64,000 nt of DNA from NCBI RefSeq assembly GCF_035917995.1, contig NZ_CP109131.1, positions 4,092,001 through 4,156,000 on the forward strand. Direction: 5' to 3'. The number at the start of each line of letters is the position of its first letter. Position 1 is the stretch's first letter. Both the position numbers and the translations under genes were made by a program. This document shows, piece by piece, positions 1 through 7,608 of this stretch. The notes under the pieces were generated by a model. The model ran no database searches. It was given only the letters and a program-made list of their open reading frames with translations, and was not told the origin of the DNA. The stretch comes from Streptosporangium sp. NBC_01755. GTDB lineage: Bacteria > Actinomycetota > Actinomycetes > Streptosporangiales > Streptosporangiaceae.

Positions 1-1282
1 CGAGCATCGGCCCGTGGAAGTTGAGCTGTGTCCCGCCGGTCTGCCAGGGGGCCAGGGCGCCGAGCACGGCACCGCCCACGGCCGGAATGACCGTGTCGAG
101 CAGTTCGGGAACGGGAGCGCCGATCACCAGCACGCCGAAGGCGGCGTCCCGCCCGCCCACGGCGTTCGGCCGGCGCGGCTCGCGGCCCAGTGCCCCGCCC
201 AGCTGGCGCACCTCCACGACGGCCAGCGGCACGTCAGCCGTCGGGCCGGCCGCCGCCAGGAGCGCCTCCACGGTCTCCGCACCGAGCTCGCGCAGCAGGG
301 TGCCGCGATCCCAGCTCGGCATGGGGTGCACCGGGTCCTGGTGCACGGAGTCGATCGCGCTGAACGGCATCTGCGCGATCTCGCCGAGGATCGGTTCGGC
401 GACGGCCCGCATCGGGGCGAGGAGGGACTCCGCCTCGCCGGCGTCGCCGAGGTGGACGAAGCGCAGGTGGGTCACGAAGCGGCCGCGCAGCTGCGAGGGG
501 AGCTCGGGCAGCGGGGGCAGGCGCAGCATCGCCACCGAGGTGGTCGTGGCCTCCGGCAGCGTGCCGACCCAGGTCCGGTAGGCGTGCAGGACGGCGGGGG
601 TGTCCTCGGCGCTGAAGTAGAGGCCGCCCCCGTACAGGGTCGACACGGGGAACAGATCGATGACCATGGAGGTGACCACGCCGAAGCTGCCCTTGCCGCC
701 GCGCAGTCCCCAGAACAGGTCGGGTTCGGTGTCCGGGTCCGTCACCCGGACCGTGCCGTCCGCGGTCACCACGGTGATCTCCCGTACGTGGTCGGCGGCG
801 AAGCCGAAGGTTCGCGAGATCGGGCCGATGCCACCGCCCAGCGTGTAGCCCACCGCCCCCACGCCCGAAGACGAGCCGCTCAGGGGTGCCAAGCCGTACG
901 GTGCCGTCCGCGCGATGACGTCCGCCCAGCGGCAGCCCGCACTGACCCGCGCGGTGCGGTTGGAGGAGTCGACGGTGACCTCGCGCATCCTGGAGGTGTT
1001 GATCAGCAGTGCCCCGTCGGCTGCCTGGACCGCGCCGTGCCCGGTGGCCTGCACGGCGACGGGAAGGGAGTGCAGGAGCGCGAAGCGGACCGCTGCCATG
1101 ACGTCATCGGTGCGGGTGGCGCCCACGACGACGGCCGGGCGGTGCCGGACGGCGGTGTTGAAAGCGGCGATCTCCTCGCCGTAGCCGTCCTGGCCGGGGG
1201 ACAGGACGGGGCCGGCGACCTGGTCTCGCAAGGTTTCCAGCTCTCCGCCGAGATGTTCCGCTGCGGAAAAGACGGTACTCAT
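1..1282 (-). CDS. FAD-linked oxidoreductase (berberine-bridge/6-hydroxynicotine oxidase type), 3' end off the window
   Basis: Reading the minus strand from ATG at 1282 gives an open frame to the left edge (about 427 codons, no stop). The protein begins MSTVFSAAEH. It contains the VVVGATRTDDV...VQATGHG segment of PCMH-type FAD-binding domains, where the His of the ATGHG region is the usual site of covalent FAD attachment, then VGAVGYTLGGGIGP and the LFWGLRGGKGSFGVVTS signature. Members of this family oxidise alcohols, sugars or alkaloids with FAD and oxygen. The C-terminal berberine-like motif lies beyond the edge. A GGGAGA ribosome-binding site sits about 6 bases before the ATG. The substrate cannot be inferred; family assignment is firm. 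Confidence 0.85.
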   Translation of the reverse strand, partial: MSTVFSAAEHLGGELETLRDQVAGPVLSPGQDGYGEEIAAFNTAVRHRPAVVVGATRTDDVMAAVRFALLHSLPVAVQATGHGAVQAADGALLINTSRMREVTVDSSNRTARVSAGCRWADVIARTAPYGLAPLSGSSSGVGAVGYTLGGGIGPISRTFGFAADHVREITVVTADGTVRVTDPDTEPDLFWGLRGGKGSFGVVTSMVIDLFPVSTLYGGGLYFSAEDTPAVLHAYRTWVGTLPEATTTSVAMLRLPPLPELPSQLRGRFVTHLRFVHLGDAGEAESLLAPMRAVAEPILGEIAQMPFSAIDSVHQDPVHPMPSWDRGTLLRELGAETVEALLAAAGPTADVPLAVVEVRQLGGALGREPRRPNAVGGRDAAFGVLVIGAPVPELLDTVIPAVGGAVLGALAPWQTGGTQLNFHGPML

Positions 1283-1558
1283 GAGGGTTCTCCCGATGCT
1301 GTGAGACGACTCGCGCATGAGGCGAAGTCGCCGGGCCTCGACCGGCCCGGTCCCCCGGTTATCGCAGTCGGCGCTTGGAGATTACTGGGTTGTCACTAAA
1401 CCACCGAGGTCAACGGGATACCGACCCCTCTCCGGCGACGAGCGCGGGCCCGTCCCTGCGGGCGGTTTCCGCACGTACCGGATCCGGCGCCGGAGCGTTT
1501 CGCGGGCCGGTCGCCGCACCACTCCGCACGGCATGGTCGCCGCACTACTCTGCACGGC

Positions 1559-2050
1559 ATGATTGAAGTGGAATTGCGTGGATGGCGGCCCGACGACATG
1601 TGGGTCGTGCTCGACGCGTTCAGCTCCCCGGACATGGCCGAGCAGGCGGCCCGGCCCATTGACACAGCCCAGGCGGCGCTGGAGTGGATGGGGGTCTGGG
1701 GTTTCCGCGATGACGCGCGGGCGTTCGCGGTGGTGTCCAACGGTGAGGTCGTGGGGAACGTCGCCGTGAGCAACATCGACGCGCACGAGACCGGCTGGGT
1801 GTCCTACTGGACGATCCCGCGCGCCAGAGGACGGGGTGTGGCCGTGGCCGCCGCCAGGAAGATGGCCGAGTGGGCGTTCAGGGAACGTGGACTGTTCCGC
1901 CTGGAGTTGGGGCACCGGGTCGGCAACGAGGCCTCCTGCGCGGTGGCCACCAAGGCCGGATTCCTGCCCGAGGGGGTCGAGCGGGCCAAGCTGAGTCACG
2001 AGGGTATCCGCTATGACGTGGAACGGCACGCCCGCCTGGCCACCGACTGA
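1559..2050 (+). CDS. GNAT family N-acetyltransferase (RimJ/RimL-like)
   Basis: The product is 163 residues, typical for single-domain GNAT enzymes. The acetyl-CoA binding region is visible at about residues 80-105, with WTIPRARGRGVAVAAARKM matching the R/Q-x-x-G-x-G/A loop. A typical GNAT C-terminal strand follows (LELGHRVGNEASCAVATKAGF), including the N-x-x-S/C-x-x-V-x-x-K-x-G-F signature of RimJ/RimL proteins. It presumably acetylates an amino group on a protein N-terminus or small molecule; the substrate is unknown. It is transcribed divergently from the FAD oxidase with about 276 bp between them, in which I see no further gene. Confidence 0.85.
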   Translation: MIEVELRGWRPDDMWVVLDAFSSPDMAEQAARPIDTAQAALEWMGVWGFRDDARAFAVVSNGEVVGNVAVSNIDAHETGWVSYWTIPRARGRGVAVAAARKMAEWAFRERGLFRLELGHRVGNEASCAVATKAGFLPEGVERAKLSHEGIRYDVERHARLATD

Positions 2051-2108
2051 GCAGCGCGTCCGGCCACGGGGTGAGGAGCCGTGACGGCTCGGTCAACGGA
2101 CGGAGCGC

Positions 2109-2215
2109 GGGTTCAGCGGGTTCAGCGGGCGGCTCAGCGGGTTCAGCGGGTTCAGCGGGCGGCTCAGCGGGTTCAGCGGCTCAGAGGGCTTAGCGGGTTC
2201 AGCGGACTCAGCGGT
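2109..2215. repeat. Degenerate tandem repeat directly after the DUF742 stop codon
   Basis: The stretch is built almost wholly from 9-13 bp variants of GGGTTCAGCGG and GGCGGCTCAGC. On the minus strand it begins at the base following the TAA stop (2216-2218) of the DUF742 gene and continues for about 105 bp as CCGCTGAAC/CCGCTGAGC words. It has no hairpin or T-run typical of a terminator. Confidence 0.8.
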
Positions 2216-2572
2216 TTAGAGAGCCTTGAGCCCGGCGAGGAGGTCGCGTAGCAGGTTCTCGCGGGGCACCGTGGAGGGAGCCGCGGGGAGCCGTACGGTG
2301 ATCAGGCCGCTGTCGCGCAGGTCGCCGAGGAGCACCCGGAGCACTCCGACGGCCAGGCCGGTCTGCCCGGCCAGCTCGGCGACGGGGATCGGCGCGTGGC
2401 AGGCGTTCAGGATCGACGTGTGCTCGGGCGGCAGGTCCCGGCGCGGGGCCCTGACCGCCACCACCACGGCCATCAGGTCGAAATGGGCCCCTGCGGCCCT
2501 GGTCCGGCCGCGGGTCATCGTGTAGGGGCGGACGATCGGACCGGCCTCCTGGTCGAGCCAGCGCTCGGTCAT
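2216..2572 (-). CDS. DUF742 protein (conservon CvnC-like)
   Basis: The product is 118 residues with a winged-helix-like DUF742 fold: IVRPYTMTRGRTRA near the N-terminus, then LNACHAPIPVAELAGQTGLA and VGVLRVLLGDLRDSGLITV, and a basic/hydrophobic tail ending LLAGLKAL. DUF742 proteins are the third component of actinobacterial conservons, multi-protein signalling complexes of a sensor kinase, a roadblock/LC7 protein, DUF742 and a small GTPase. The start overlaps the end of the upstream kinase gene, so the two are probably translationally coupled. No roadblock gene lies between them and no GTPase gene follows; the gene is followed by a repeat array and the convergent GNAT gene. Confidence 0.88.
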   Translation of the reverse strand: MTERWLDQEAGPIVRPYTMTRGRTRAAGAHFDLMAVVVAVRAPRRDLPPEHTSILNACHAPIPVAELAGQTGLAVGVLRVLLGDLRDSGLITVRLPAAPSTVPRENLLRDLLAGLKAL

Positions 2573-4653
2573 CAGGGCCCGTCCTCCTGCCCGGCGCGCT
2601 GTCGTTCGTCGCGGAACGACGCGAGCACGCCGTTCGGGACGGCTCCCCGGACTCCCCTGCTCTCCGGGGTGGTCTCCGCGACGGGGCCGGAGGTGGTGCC
2701 CCGCTCGGCGGGTACGGTCTGGCGTACCCGTTTGGGGAGGCCGTTGCCAGGGGGAGGCCTTTCGAGCTCGACCGAGTAGGTGAACCGGGGATCGAGCGGT
2801 TCGACCACCAGCTCGCTCGGGAGCAGCACGATCGCCGTGGTGCCGCCGAAGGGGGAGGGGCGCAGGGAGACGCGGATGCCGTGCCGGATGGCGAGCTGCG
2901 CGACGACGAACAGGCCGAGCCGGTCACTGTCGGCCAGGTCGAACTCCGGCGGGTCGGCCAGCCGCACGTTGAGCCGGGCCATCTCCTCGGGGGAGATGCC
3001 GAGCCCCCGGTCCTCGACCTCGATGGCGTAGCCCCTGGCGACCATCTCGCCGTTGACGTGTACGGAGGTGTGCGGTGGAGAGAAGACGGTGGCGTTCTCG
3101 ACCAGCTCGGCGACCAGGTGGATCACGTCGGTGACGACCGCGCCGATCACGGATGGGCCGTGCGGCACGCCGATGGTCACGCGCGGGTAGTCCTCGATCT
3201 CCTCGACCGCGGCGCGGACCACGTCGTAGATCGTGACCGGTGTCCGCCATCCCCGTCCCGGGACGGCACCGGACAGGATGATCAGGCCTTCGGAGTGGCG
3301 GCGCATCCGGGTGGTCAGGTGGTCCAGGCCGAACAGATCCTCAAGGGTCTCCGGGTCGCGGGCCCGCCCTTCCATGGTCTCCAGCATGGCCAGCTGCCGG
3401 TGCAGCAGGGACTGGCTGCGCCTGGCCAGGCTCACGAAGACCTTGTTGACGCCCTTGCGTATCTCGGCCTGGCCGATGGCGGCCTCGATGGCGGTTCGTT
3501 GTACGGAGGAGAACGCCTTGCTGACCCTGGCGACCTCGGTGGTGCTGCCGACATTGATCTCGGGCGCCTCGGAGCGGACCTCCTCGCCTCGGCGGAGCCG
3601 CCGGACCACGTCAGGCAGCCGCTTGTCGGCCAGGTCGAGGGCCGCCCGCTGGAGGTCGACGAGCTCGCCGCCCAGCCGTCGGCCGAACCGTACCGAGACG
3701 AAGACGGACAGCCCGACCGTGACCAGGCCGAGTCCGCCGGCGAGGCCGATCTGAACCAGGATGTCCCTGGCGAGCGGTATGGACCGCTCGCTGATGCGTT
3801 CGTTGACGTCCCCGGCGCGGCTGTCGAAGCCGTCGGAGAGCCGGGTGGCGACCTCGGACCAGGAGGGGTCCGGGATCGCCGCCGTGGCGACGGCGTTCTC
3901 GATCCCCTCGAACGAGGAGTAGTCGGGGGAGTCGTGCAGCGGGGTGTAGAGGGCCCGGAACTCGGCGTCGAACTGGTCGAAGCCCAGGGAGTAGAGGAGC
4001 CTGCGGCCGGTGACCAGTTCGCTGAACCTGGCACGTTCCGCGGGGCTCATGGCCCCCTCGATCACGGCTCCGGATATCAGGGCGGCCTGCTGGCTGAGGA
4101 TCTCGCGGCTCCGCCCGACCATGACGACGGCCCGTGCCTGGTCGGTCAGCTCGATGTCGCTGGATATCCGGATCTTTTCATAGGTATCAAAGGCGGCCGA
4201 GACGACCCCGCTGTAGGCGTCGAGGATCTGCAGCCGGGTGTCGGTGCGGGTGTCGACCCCGCTGCGGATCTCGGTGAGCCGGTCCATCGCACCGAAGAGC
4301 CGGCCCAGGCGGTCCCAGGTGTCGGGGGTGATGCTGGAACGGGTTTCGGTGGTCAATCGCTCCAACTCGGCTCGCGCGCCGTTCGTACGGATGCGCTGGG
4401 CGTCCAGTTCCGTACGCGAGACGTCGATGTCTCCCAGGACGGACAGGGACAGCAGCCGCTCGTGCTGGAGCGCGGTGGTCAGCTTCCTGGTGGGCAGGAC
4501 CACGTATTCGTAGCCGTCATGGATCTTGAGGAGTTCCTGGCCGCTCTGGACCGTCAGGCTGGCGGCAAACCCCCAAATAACTACGAGGGATGCGATTGGC
4601 GCCAAGAGCAAGGTAAAAATCTTCACCCTGATTGAGTATTTTCGGCCAGCCAT
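2572..4653 (-). CDS. Nitrate/nitrite-sensor-type histidine kinase (conservon CvnA-like)
   Basis: From ATG 4653 the product is 693 residues; an in-frame GTG at 4665 adds four. A membrane segment lies near residues 12-32 and a second around 300-322, enclosing an extracytoplasmic helical NIT-like domain. HAMP-like sequence follows (FGRRLGGELVDLQRAALDLA). The dimerisation region carries LFGLDHLTTRMRRHSEGL. The ATPase domain shows the N box (LVAELVENATVFSPP) and a G1 box (VEDRGLGIS), then SDRLGLFVVAQLAIRHGI. A Pro/Glu-rich cytoplasmic tail completes it. In characterised conservons this protein scaffolds the other Cvn proteins at the membrane; the stimulus is unknown. Only the DUF742 partner is present here. 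Confidence 0.88.
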   Translation of the reverse strand: MAGRKYSIRVKIFTLLLAPIASLVVIWGFAASLTVQSGQELLKIHDGYEYVVLPTRKLTTALQHERLLSLSVLGDIDVSRTELDAQRIRTNGARAELERLTTETRSSITPDTWDRLGRLFGAMDRLTEIRSGVDTRTDTRLQILDAYSGVVSAAFDTYEKIRISSDIELTDQARAVVMVGRSREILSQQAALISGAVIEGAMSPAERARFSELVTGRRLLYSLGFDQFDAEFRALYTPLHDSPDYSSFEGIENAVATAAIPDPSWSEVATRLSDGFDSRAGDVNERISERSIPLARDILVQIGLAGGLGLVTVGLSVFVSVRFGRRLGGELVDLQRAALDLADKRLPDVVRRLRRGEEVRSEAPEINVGSTTEVARVSKAFSSVQRTAIEAAIGQAEIRKGVNKVFVSLARRSQSLLHRQLAMLETMEGRARDPETLEDLFGLDHLTTRMRRHSEGLIILSGAVPGRGWRTPVTIYDVVRAAVEEIEDYPRVTIGVPHGPSVIGAVVTDVIHLVAELVENATVFSPPHTSVHVNGEMVARGYAIEVEDRGLGISPEEMARLNVRLADPPEFDLADSDRLGLFVVAQLAIRHGIRVSLRPSPFGGTTAIVLLPSELVVEPLDPRFTYSVELERPPPGNGLPKRVRQTVPAERGTTSGPVAETTPESRGVRGAVPNGVLASFRDERQRAGQEDGP

Positions 4654-4822
4654 AATACCTCGCACTCCCGAGATGCGTGGTCACCAGTCGCCAAACATAG
4701 CAATGTGGGTCACTTGGTGCTAGATGTGCATGTGGGTTACATTGAGATGATTTATTGTGCTGTATCGGTTTGGAACCTTCCGCACCCCGGATACGTCTAC
4801 TTAGGTAGGAGGGGGGCCTTCG

Positions 4823-5152
4823 ATGCAAACGATCGCGAAGCTGGTTGAAGCCGAGGCCGAGCGGGCGGAACAACCGGTGCGCGCCCAGAGCGGCACGCTG
4901 GCGGTGCAGCTGGTCCGCTTCAGCCCGCAGCTGGTGACGGCCGAGGTCGACGAGGGCGCCGCGCGCGTCGAGTTCCGGATCGTCGACGGGGCACTGAGCT
5001 GGTACTGCAGCTGTCCCGAGGGCCGCAGCGGTGTCTTCTGCGCGCACTGCGTGGCGACGGCTCAGTCGGTCAGGACGAGAACGGACAGGAAGGACTCTCC
5101 GGGCGTGTCATCGGCGACCGCCTCGGTGAGGACGGTCCGGATGGCGTCGTAG
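4823..5152 (+). CDS. Short SWIM zinc-finger protein, probably truncated
   Basis: The product is 109 residues. Residues 59-75 contain a SWIM motif (CxCx(n)CxH): YCSCPEGRSGVFCAHC, followed by VATA, as in DNA- or protein-binding SWIM domains. After about residue 78 the sequence becomes Ser/Thr/Arg-rich and reads through the 3' end of the convergent barstar-like gene (about 91 bp overlap). SWIM-containing actinobacterial proteins are usually much longer, so I infer that the original 3' part was lost and this is a remnant. The ATG follows a GGAGGGGGG stretch, a plausible ribosome-binding site. Confidence 0.6.
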   Translation: MQTIAKLVEAEAERAEQPVRAQSGTLAVQLVRFSPQLVTAEVDEGAARVEFRIVDGALSWYCSCPEGRSGVFCAHCVATAQSVRTRTDRKDSPGVSSATASVRTVRMAS

Positions 5153-5430
5153 GTCTGGCGGTCCTCGCTCCGAAGCGTCGACGGCTCGGACCAGAGCAGC
5201 AGGTGCTCGCCGGGCGGTAGCCACGACAGGTCGGTCAGTACGTCATAGAGCGAGTCGAGGTTGTGTCCGAAACGGCCGGGCAGGTCGAGAGCCTCGGCGA
5301 TCGCGTCCATTGCCTCGGCCGAAGTGGTGATCTTCACGCCGTCCAGTGAGTGCGGCGTCGCGGTGCCGATCATGGACTCGATCTCCTCCGCCGACCCCCG
5401 GCGGAACGTTCCCCTGGGCAATTCGATCAT
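5062..5430 (-). CDS. Barstar-like ribonuclease inhibitor family protein
   Basis: From ATG 5430 the product is about 122 residues (an in-frame upstream start at 5487 adds a Pro/Arg-rich stretch lacking family features). The barstar core is seen as ITTSAEAMDAIAEALDLPG followed by FGHNLDSLYDVLTDLSWLPP, the conserved F-G-x-N-x-D-x-L/W-D-x-L segment, and a final strand (FLSVLVLTD). Barstars bind and inhibit secreted barnase-type RNases in the cytoplasm. No barnase-like toxin is nearby, so it may be an orphan immunity protein. Its 3' end overlaps the convergent SWIM gene. Confidence 0.82.
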   Translation of the reverse strand: MIELPRGTFRRGSAEEIESMIGTATPHSLDGVKITTSAEAMDAIAEALDLPGRFGHNLDSLYDVLTDLSWLPPGEHLLLWSEPSTLRSEDRQTYDAIRTVLTEAVADDTPGESFLSVLVLTD

Positions 5431-5618
5431 CCCCGCCCGTCGCAGGGGAGGGGCGCGCGGCCGCCGTCCCGGCTCACTGTCGACCACACACCCTGAGCTG
5501 CTGGTTCGTGACGCTTCTCGGACACCTCACCCCGCCGAACTACCCGCGCGCGAACCCTGGAAAACGGGATGACGGCGTGTCCTCCCCGCTCCCCTTCCGG
5601 TCGCCCGCTGGAATAATA

Positions 5619-5649
5619 TTGTCTGGTTGTCAGACAACATGCTTACAAT
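5619..5649 (+). promoter_or_regulatory. Promoter with FadR-type GntR operator, cut off from its gene by a group II intron
   Basis: A perfect palindrome GTTGTCAGACAAC lies at 5626-5638 and fits the FadR-subfamily consensus TNGTNNNACNA. It sits in the spacer between a possible -35 TTGTCT (5619-5624) and -10 TACAAT (5644-5649), 19 bp apart. The nearest downstream host genes are the EamA exporter and a FadR-type GntR regulator, but the intron begins within about 10 bp of the -10 box. The promoter and the operator-gene link are inferred. Confidence 0.6.
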
Positions 5650-6161
5650 CGCCCCATGTTGCGTCCTGGAAGCTGGTCCAGGCCTGCGGGTGGAAGTCCC
5701 GTCCGGGTAAGCACTGGAGCGCCCGGTAGCAGGCCCCGGTTCGTTGTGGAGACATGGCGGGCTGAGCGGGGCGTCAAGAGCCTCTTTGGAGGGAGCAAGC
5801 ACGCGGGCCGTAGCGTAAAGCGAACCTTGCAGCCTCGTCAGATTCACAATGGAGAAGCCGAGCCGCTCATGTCACGGCGAAGGCCATGTCCGGTGGGCCT
5901 TGTTCCAGGGTCGGTCTGCCAGGTTCTCCCGGGGTATGGAGGATGGCACGTGTGCATGGTCTGGGCCGGAACAGGAGAGACCCGTCTGACCACGCCTTTC
6001 GTCGGGCACGAGACCGGGCGTATAAGCCGATGGTGAAGTCGTCCGGAGGGCAGCGGGAGTCCGAGGGGGCCGTAGTACCGCTGATCGGCGTGCAACATAA
6101 CGCGCCGGGAGGGAAGGGCCCCCACTTTGATCACGTCCGTGGCGAGGGTAAGCGCGAGGGC

Positions 6162-7502
6162 ATGGCCGGGGTGACCCGGTCCAACCACCCCGATGGGCGA
6201 GCGTCCATCGTCAAAGTGCGAAAACTTCAACGCGGGCTATGGGCTGCGGCCAAGCAGTCTGAGGAGCGGCGCTTCCACGCCCTGTATGACCGTATCCACC
6301 GGGGTGACGTCCTGTGGGAGGCGTGGGAGCGAGTCCGGAGTAACCGGGGAGCGGCTGGGGTGGATCGGATCACCCTGGCGCATGTGGAGGAGTACGGGGT
6401 CGGGCGGATGCTTGCCGGACTCCAAGACGATCTCCGGGCAGGTGTGTACCGTCCCGCGCCGGCCAGGCGAGTGGACATTGCTAAATCCTCAGGTGGCAAG
6501 CGGCCCTTGGGGATTCCGACGATTCGTGACCGGGTGGCGCAGGCGGCGGCCAAGCTCGTGCTGGAGCCCATTTTCGAGGCGGACTTCTTGGAGGTCTCCT
6601 ACGGGTTTCGGCCGAAACGGTCGGCGTTGCAGGCCAAGGAGATGATCCGTAAACGGTTCATCGAAGGCCACACTCATGTCGCCGAGTTTGACATCGCCAA
6701 CTTCTTCGGGGAGATCGACCATGGTCGGTTGCTTGCCGAGGTGGGGCGGCGGGTGTCGGATCGCCGGGTTCTCAAGTTGATCCGCTTGTGGCTTCAGGCG
6801 GGGGTGATGGCGGATGGGGAAGTCACGCGGTCGGTCGCGGGCACGCCTCAGGGTGGAGTGATTTCGCCTCTGTTGTCCAATATCTACCTGCACCTTCTCG
6901 ATATCGAGCTGAGTAGGCGAGGGGTGGGGGTGCTGGTGCGGTACGCGGATGACGGTGTTGTCTGCTGCCGGTCGGCTGCCCAGTCCCACGCCGCGCTCGT
7001 GGTGGTGGAGGAGGTCCTCACTTCGCTGGGGTTGAGGCTGCATCACGGCAAGTCGAAGGTTGTTGACCTCAGGGAAGGCCGGGAAGGCTTTGACTTCCTG
7101 GGCTGTCATTTCCGGGCTCGTTTTTCGGGCCGGATGTGGGAGAAGTACGGCATGGTCCGCTACTACCTGCATCGCTGGCCCTCGGCGCAGGCGATGAGCC
7201 GCTTGCGCGAGAAGGTCCGGGTACGGACGGGCCGCCGCCGGTCGGGAACGGATATCCGGGTGATCATCGCGGATCTCAATCCGGTCCTGCGCGGCTGGGG
7301 TAACTACTTTCGCACCGGGAACGCCGCCAGAAAGTTCGGCCAGGTGGATGACTACGTGGTGTGGATGCTGTGCCGCTTGATGATCAAGAAGCGGGGTCGC
7401 AATCTGCGGGCGGGTCAACACCAGGCATGGACTCGTGAGTGGTTTGAAGGGCACGGCCTGCTCCGCCTACGCGGGACCGTCCGCTATCCGAAGGCAGCGT
7501 AA
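6162..7502 (+). CDS. ltrA: Group II intron reverse transcriptase/maturase
   Basis: The protein (446 residues from ATG 6162; ATG 6027 and GTG 6216 are alternatives) has the usual order: N-terminal RT0/RT1 region (WERVRSNRGAAGVDRITLAH), RT2 (GGKRPLGIPTIRDRVAQ), RT3 (ISYGFRP-type LEVSYGFRPKRS, then DIANFFGEIDH), RT4 (AGTPQGGVISPLLSNIYL), the catalytic RT5 box RYADDGVV, then RT6/7 and a GIIM maturase domain X (NPVLRGWGNYFRTGNA). It binds the intron RNA, promotes splicing and reverse-transcribes the intron into new DNA sites. I see no HNH endonuclease domain after domain X. All catalytic aspartates are present, so it looks active. Confidence 0.93.
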   Translation: MAGVTRSNHPDGRASIVKVRKLQRGLWAAAKQSEERRFHALYDRIHRGDVLWEAWERVRSNRGAAGVDRITLAHVEEYGVGRMLAGLQDDLRAGVYRPAPARRVDIAKSSGGKRPLGIPTIRDRVAQAAAKLVLEPIFEADFLEVSYGFRPKRSALQAKEMIRKRFIEGHTHVAEFDIANFFGEIDHGRLLAEVGRRVSDRRVLKLIRLWLQAGVMADGEVTRSVAGTPQGGVISPLLSNIYLHLLDIELSRRGVGVLVRYADDGVVCCRSAAQSHAALVVVEEVLTSLGLRLHHGKSKVVDLREGREGFDFLGCHFRARFSGRMWEKYGMVRYYLHRWPSAQAMSRLREKVRVRTGRRRSGTDIRVIIADLNPVLRGWGNYFRTGNAARKFGQVDDYVVWMLCRLMIKKRGRNLRAGQHQAWTREWFEGHGLLRLRGTVRYPKAA

Positions 7503-7524
7503 CCATGTCAAGAAGATCATCGGT

Positions 7525-7606
7525 AAGCCGTATGCGGGAAAACCGCACGTACGGAATTGAAAGGGGGATGGGGAACCGGGCCTTCGGGCACCGCGCCCCT
7601 GACTAC
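7525..7606 (+). ncRNA. Group II intron domains V and VI (3' end of ribozyme)
   Basis: Domain V occupies 7525-7557, with paired CCGTATGCGG and CCGCACGTACGG arms around a GAAAA loop; the CG two-base bulge is conserved. Domain VI is the following hairpin (about 7563-7600) with a TTCG loop, and an unpaired A in CTGACTAC near the 3' end is the likely branch point. The intron ends in AC, as expected. Confidence 0.8.
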
Positions 7607-7608
7607 CA

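Larger units (their letters stand above)
5658..7606 (+). mobile_element. Group II intron with maturase ORF
   Basis: A reverse transcriptase/maturase ORF is followed by a clear domain V (7525-7557): AGC triad, CCGTA/TACGG and TGCGG/CCGCA stems, GAAAA loop and a two-base bulge. A GC-rich domain VI hairpin follows and the element ends ...GACTAC at about 7606. The 5' boundary is my estimate: GTTGCG at 5658, a variant of the GTGYG consensus, directly precedes structured sequence (TCCTGGA...TCCAGG; GGTGGAAGTCCC) typical of domain I. The element is intact in outline and lies in the same orientation as the EamA gene, ending two bases before its ATG. Confidence 0.85.

Noticed and set aside
14-1399. 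Long plus-strand open frame covering the left edge
   Set aside because: It is the antisense shadow of the FAD oxidase: the minus strand has recognisable oxidase motifs and a ribosome-binding site, while the plus frame is Gly/Ala/Arg/His-rich without a family.
2881-4635. 584-codon plus-strand frame opposite the sensor kinase
   Set aside because: Composition typical of a GC-rich antisense shadow; the minus strand encodes a complete histidine kinase.
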